Positions 6,316-8,311 of a stretch of 8,311 nucleotides of DNA are shown piece by piece; the stretch's first letter is position 1; each line of letters starts with the position of its first letter. The notes below the pieces were generated by a model, which was not told where the DNA came from, made no database searches, and saw only the letters and a list, made by a program, of their open reading frames with translations. The position numbers were made by a program, and so were the translations under genes. This stretch comes from Dehalococcoidia bacterium (GTDB taxonomy: Bacteria > Chloroflexota > Dehalococcoidia > Bin125): contig RKRS01000043.1 of assembly GCA_007571275.1 (NCBI GenBank), positions 1-8,311 of the forward strand. Reading direction: 5' to 3'.

Positions 6316-7125
6316 TCAGTCGCCTTCCTGTGCTGGTTCAATGAGGGCGGAGACATAACCGACGCCCCAAGGTCGCTCTGAGACCAGAATACGCGGGCGA
6401 AACTCGATCCTGGCAACGCTCTGTAGAGCGCCCATCAGTATCAGCGTTGGTGAGATCACGGATTCATCAACTTCGCGACGGAGTGATTCGTCGATTCCGA
6501 AGAGCGCCTGAGCATCCCAACTCGCAAGCGCCGATTCATACTCTCGCTGAACTTCCTCGCCGCGGGGGTGACGGCCATTGGGCGAGTCATCGTTGAGCGT
6601 GTGGACGGCGTCGCCCGAGGCGAGGATCGCCGTCGGCTCCGTCAAGCGGGCAAGCGCCTCGCCGATGACCTGGCCGAAGCGGTAGTGGTCGGCTGGCGGT
6701 CGGAAGCTGATGCTGACAATGGCAATGCTCGGTGGCAGCGCACTGCCGAGCAGTGTGAGTGGAACGCCGGCGGAGTGGTCGGACTGCTCCCAGTGTGCGG
6801 TTTGGGTGAGCGGGATGCTGTTGGCCGTTGCCGCTTCCATGATCGCTGCGACCAGCTCGCTGTCAGTTGGATGCGCAAATTTCACCGACGATCTGCCGAA
6901 ACGTTCGAAGTCACCGGACAGATCAGCGTCCAGGATGTGGAACCGATTTAGCGTGACGATGCCATGTGTGGACATGAGCAGGAGGCGCGCGATCTGTAGC
7001 TTGTGCAGTCGCTGTGCGACGAGCTGATATGCATCGAGCGTCGCTTGCGCGTGGACCTCTCGCCCCTGGCCGATTCGCGGCAGCAAGACCGGCGGATGCG
7101 GGAGGACTGCGCCCAGCACGATCAT
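6316..7125 (-). CDS. LigB/MEMO-superfamily class III extradiol dioxygenase-like protein
   Basis: The 269-residue protein fits the LigB (catalytic subunit B) fold. It opens with VLGAVLPHPPVLLPRIG, the typical first strand with His10. MSTHGIV (51-57) gives His54, DHSAGVPL is at 116-123, ILASGDAVHTL (167-177) carries His175, and VDESVISPTLILMGAL (219-234) holds an acidic residue (Glu221) where the family has its metal-binding Glu. WGVGYVSALI (253-262) is the usual C-terminal strand. Authentic enzymes bind Fe(II) through two His and one Glu to open catechol-type rings; here His10, His54 and Glu221 are the likely ligands. The same fold includes the MEMO proteins and the LigB part of AmmeMemoRadiSam proteins, so the activity may differ. 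There are no aromatic-degradation neighbours. ATG 7125 has GGAGG six bases upstream and overlaps the selA stop as ATGA. Confidence 0.85.
   Translation of the reverse strand: MIVLGAVLPHPPVLLPRIGQGREVHAQATLDAYQLVAQRLHKLQIARLLLMSTHGIVTLNRFHILDADLSGDFERFGRSSVKFAHPTDSELVAAIMEAATANSIPLTQTAHWEQSDHSAGVPLTLLGSALPPSIAIVSISFRPPADHYRFGQVIGEALARLTEPTAILASGDAVHTLNDDSPNGRHPRGEEVQREYESALASWDAQALFGIDESLRREVDESVISPTLILMGALQSVARIEFRPRILVSERPWGVGYVSALIEPAQEGD
6323..6329 (-). promoter_or_regulatory. Ribosome binding site AGGAAGG for mutS2
   Basis: On the minus strand AGGAAGG ends nine bases before the GTG start of mutS2. It lies inside the last codons of the preceding dioxygenase-like gene, so termination there and mutS2 initiation are physically adjacent. 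This supports GTG 6313 as the start and suggests translational coupling. Confidence 0.65.
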
Positions 7126-8311
7126 GTGAGGCCTCCGCCCGTCTCTTGCAACGCGGCGATCACGATGGCGTCTTGATCGGGGAGCACGGTGCGTGGATCG
7201 AGCATCAGGCGGTCGTGATCCACGCGGGCGATGACCGGCGGATCGTTCGCGCGAAGTTGTCCGGCGGCGTCCGACGGATGGTTGTGCTCCAGCGACCAGA
7301 CGAAGGTTGGTCGCGTCTCGCCCGGGAGTGAACCGCCACCAATCGGCGATTCGGACGCTGTAACATCACCGATTCCAAGTGTGGCACGCCAGGACTCGGC
7401 GCGGGCTCGCAGGTCGTCGGGCTCGGCGGCGATCATCCGCCAGACTGGCACCGATTCGATCGCCTCACCAGCGAGATAGTGGCGCAGCGTGGCGTCCAGG
7501 CCGGCAATCGCAGCTTTGTCGAGTCGCAGCGCGCGCATCAGTGGATGCGAGCGCAACCAGTGGAAGCGCCAGAGATTGAGCAACCGACCCTGCCGCTCCA
7601 GCTGGTCCCGATGTCGATGCGCGCCAACGATGATTCCCGCCTGCGGACCGCCCAGCAGCTTGTCGCCGCTGAACAACGTGAGGTCAGCGCCCGCTGACAG
7701 GCTGTCTTGCGGGCGTGGCTCGTAGCTCAGGTCAAACTCCCGTGTGTCGAGCAGACACCCGCTGCCAACGTCGTCGATCAGCATCACGCTCTTCTCGTTG
7801 GCGATCTCGCGGAGCTCTTCTAATGCCGGCTGCTCGGTGAACCCAATCATGCGGAAGTTGGATGGGTGCACGCGTAAAATGGCCACCGTGTCGCTGGAGA
7901 TGGCCTTGGCATAATCGGAAGCGCGCGTGCGATTGGTCGTGCCGACCTCAACCAGCCTGGCGCCAGCCTGACGAACGACATCAGGAATGCGGAAGCCGCC
8001 GCCGATCTCGACCGCTTCCCCGCGCGAGACGATCACTTCCCGGTTTTGACAGAACGTCGACATCACCAGATACAACGCGGCTGCGTTGTTATTGACCGCG
8101 ACTCCGAACTCGGCGCCCGTCACTGCCTGAAGCAGCGATTCGATGTGATTGGCGCGAGATCCGCGTGTCCCGGATTGCAGATCGTATTCCAGGTTGGAGT
8201 AGCCAGCCGCGGCGCGAGACATGGCTGCCGCTGCACGGTCCGAGACTGGCGCGCGCCCGAGATTGGTGTGCAACACGACGCCGGTTGCGTTGATCACTGG
8301 TCGAAGCGACG
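7122..8311 (-). CDS. selA: L-seryl-tRNA(Sec) selenium transferase (selenocysteine synthase), 5' end cut
   Basis: SelA is a PLP enzyme that converts seryl-tRNA(Sec) to selenocysteyl-tRNA(Sec) with selenophosphate. About 395 codons are visible; the N-terminal segment (roughly 70 residues in the family) lies past the right edge. The frame reads on through the GTG at 8297 to the edge as SLRPVINATGVVLHTNLGR, so that GTG is not the start. Further motifs are SNLEYDL, NNNAAA, SRGEAVEIGGGFRIPDVV, EVGTTNRT, VHPSNFR, DDVGSG and FSGDKLLGGPQAG. The PLP lysine in that last motif is encoded at 7659-7661. An insertion of about 14 residues rich in Trp, Arg and Leu precedes SHPLMRALRLDK (codons 7551-7592). Its stop overlaps the next gene as ATGA. 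Presence of selA implies that the organism makes selenoproteins; selB, selC and selD are not in the window. Confidence 0.96.
   Translation of the reverse strand, partial: SLRPVINATGVVLHTNLGRAPVSDRAAAAMSRAAAGYSNLEYDLQSGTRGSRANHIESLLQAVTGAEFGVAVNNNAAALYLVMSTFCQNREVIVSRGEAVEIGGGFRIPDVVRQAGARLVEVGTTNRTRASDYAKAISSDTVAILRVHPSNFRMIGFTEQPALEELREIANEKSVMLIDDVGSGCLLDTREFDLSYEPRPQDSLSAGADLTLFSGDKLLGGPQAGIIVGAHRHRDQLERQGRLLNLWRFHWLRSHPLMRALRLDKAAIAGLDATLRHYLAGEAIESVPVWRMIAAEPDDLRARAESWRATLGIGDVTASESPIGGGSLPGETRPTFVWSLEHNHPSDAAGQLRANDPPVIARVDHDRLMLDPRTVLPDQDAIVIAALQETGGGLT

Noticed and set aside
6316..7125. Complete AmmeMemoRadiSam system
   Set aside because: Only a LigB/MEMO-like protein is present; no AMMECR1 domain or radical SAM gene is visible in the window.
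7539..7568. Near-repeat CAGTGGATGCG / CAGTGGAAGCG inside selA
   Set aside because: The 19-base offset is not a multiple of three and both copies are coding sequence in a single frame; chance similarity is likely.

Overview
This is a GC-rich bacterial window (about 60% GC by eye) with tightly packed genes, several GTG starts and good Shine-Dalgarno sites. MutS2, RarA, bacterial-type SelA and a NudL-like Nudix enzyme mark it as bacterial chromosome. The protein style suggests Chloroflexota, perhaps a Thermomicrobia-like lineage, but that is an impression I cannot test here. I see no phage, transposase, CRISPR, tRNA or rRNA signal.

Layout. Positions 1-358 hold no intact gene. They contain what looks like a broken reading frame for a small secreted protein, interrupted by a perfect 19-bp inverted repeat. 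Two plus-strand genes follow, a DinB-superfamily protein (359-883) and a NudL-type Nudix/CoA pyrophosphatase (929-1552). They converge, with a 4-bp gap, on a run of six minus-strand genes filling the rest of the window. In transcription order these are selA (5' end beyond the right edge), a LigB-family class III extradiol dioxygenase-like protein, mutS2, a protein of unknown function with a degenerate J-domain-like C-terminus, rarA, and a 116-residue unknown protein.

The minus-strand genes are spaced like one operon: a 4-base overlap selA/ligB-like, 2 bp ligB-like/mutS2, 27 bp mutS2/J-like, 33 bp to rarA, and a 3-base overlap rarA/unknown. Two members (mutS2, rarA) act on recombination intermediates, stalled forks or collided ribosomes. 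selA makes selenocysteyl-tRNA. The LigB-like enzyme has no obvious substrate from context. No direct functional link between the selenium and DNA-maintenance parts is visible; shared housekeeping transcription is the simplest reading.

Most of the window is ordinary core genome. The points that deserve a second look are the hairpin at 136-183, whose removal through a flanking 5-bp direct repeat would restore a reading frame; the unannotated HPD/J-like tail between mutS2 and rarA; the short Trp/Arg-rich insertion in SelA; and the two uncharacterised operon members. I found no convincing evidence of a new multi-gene system.
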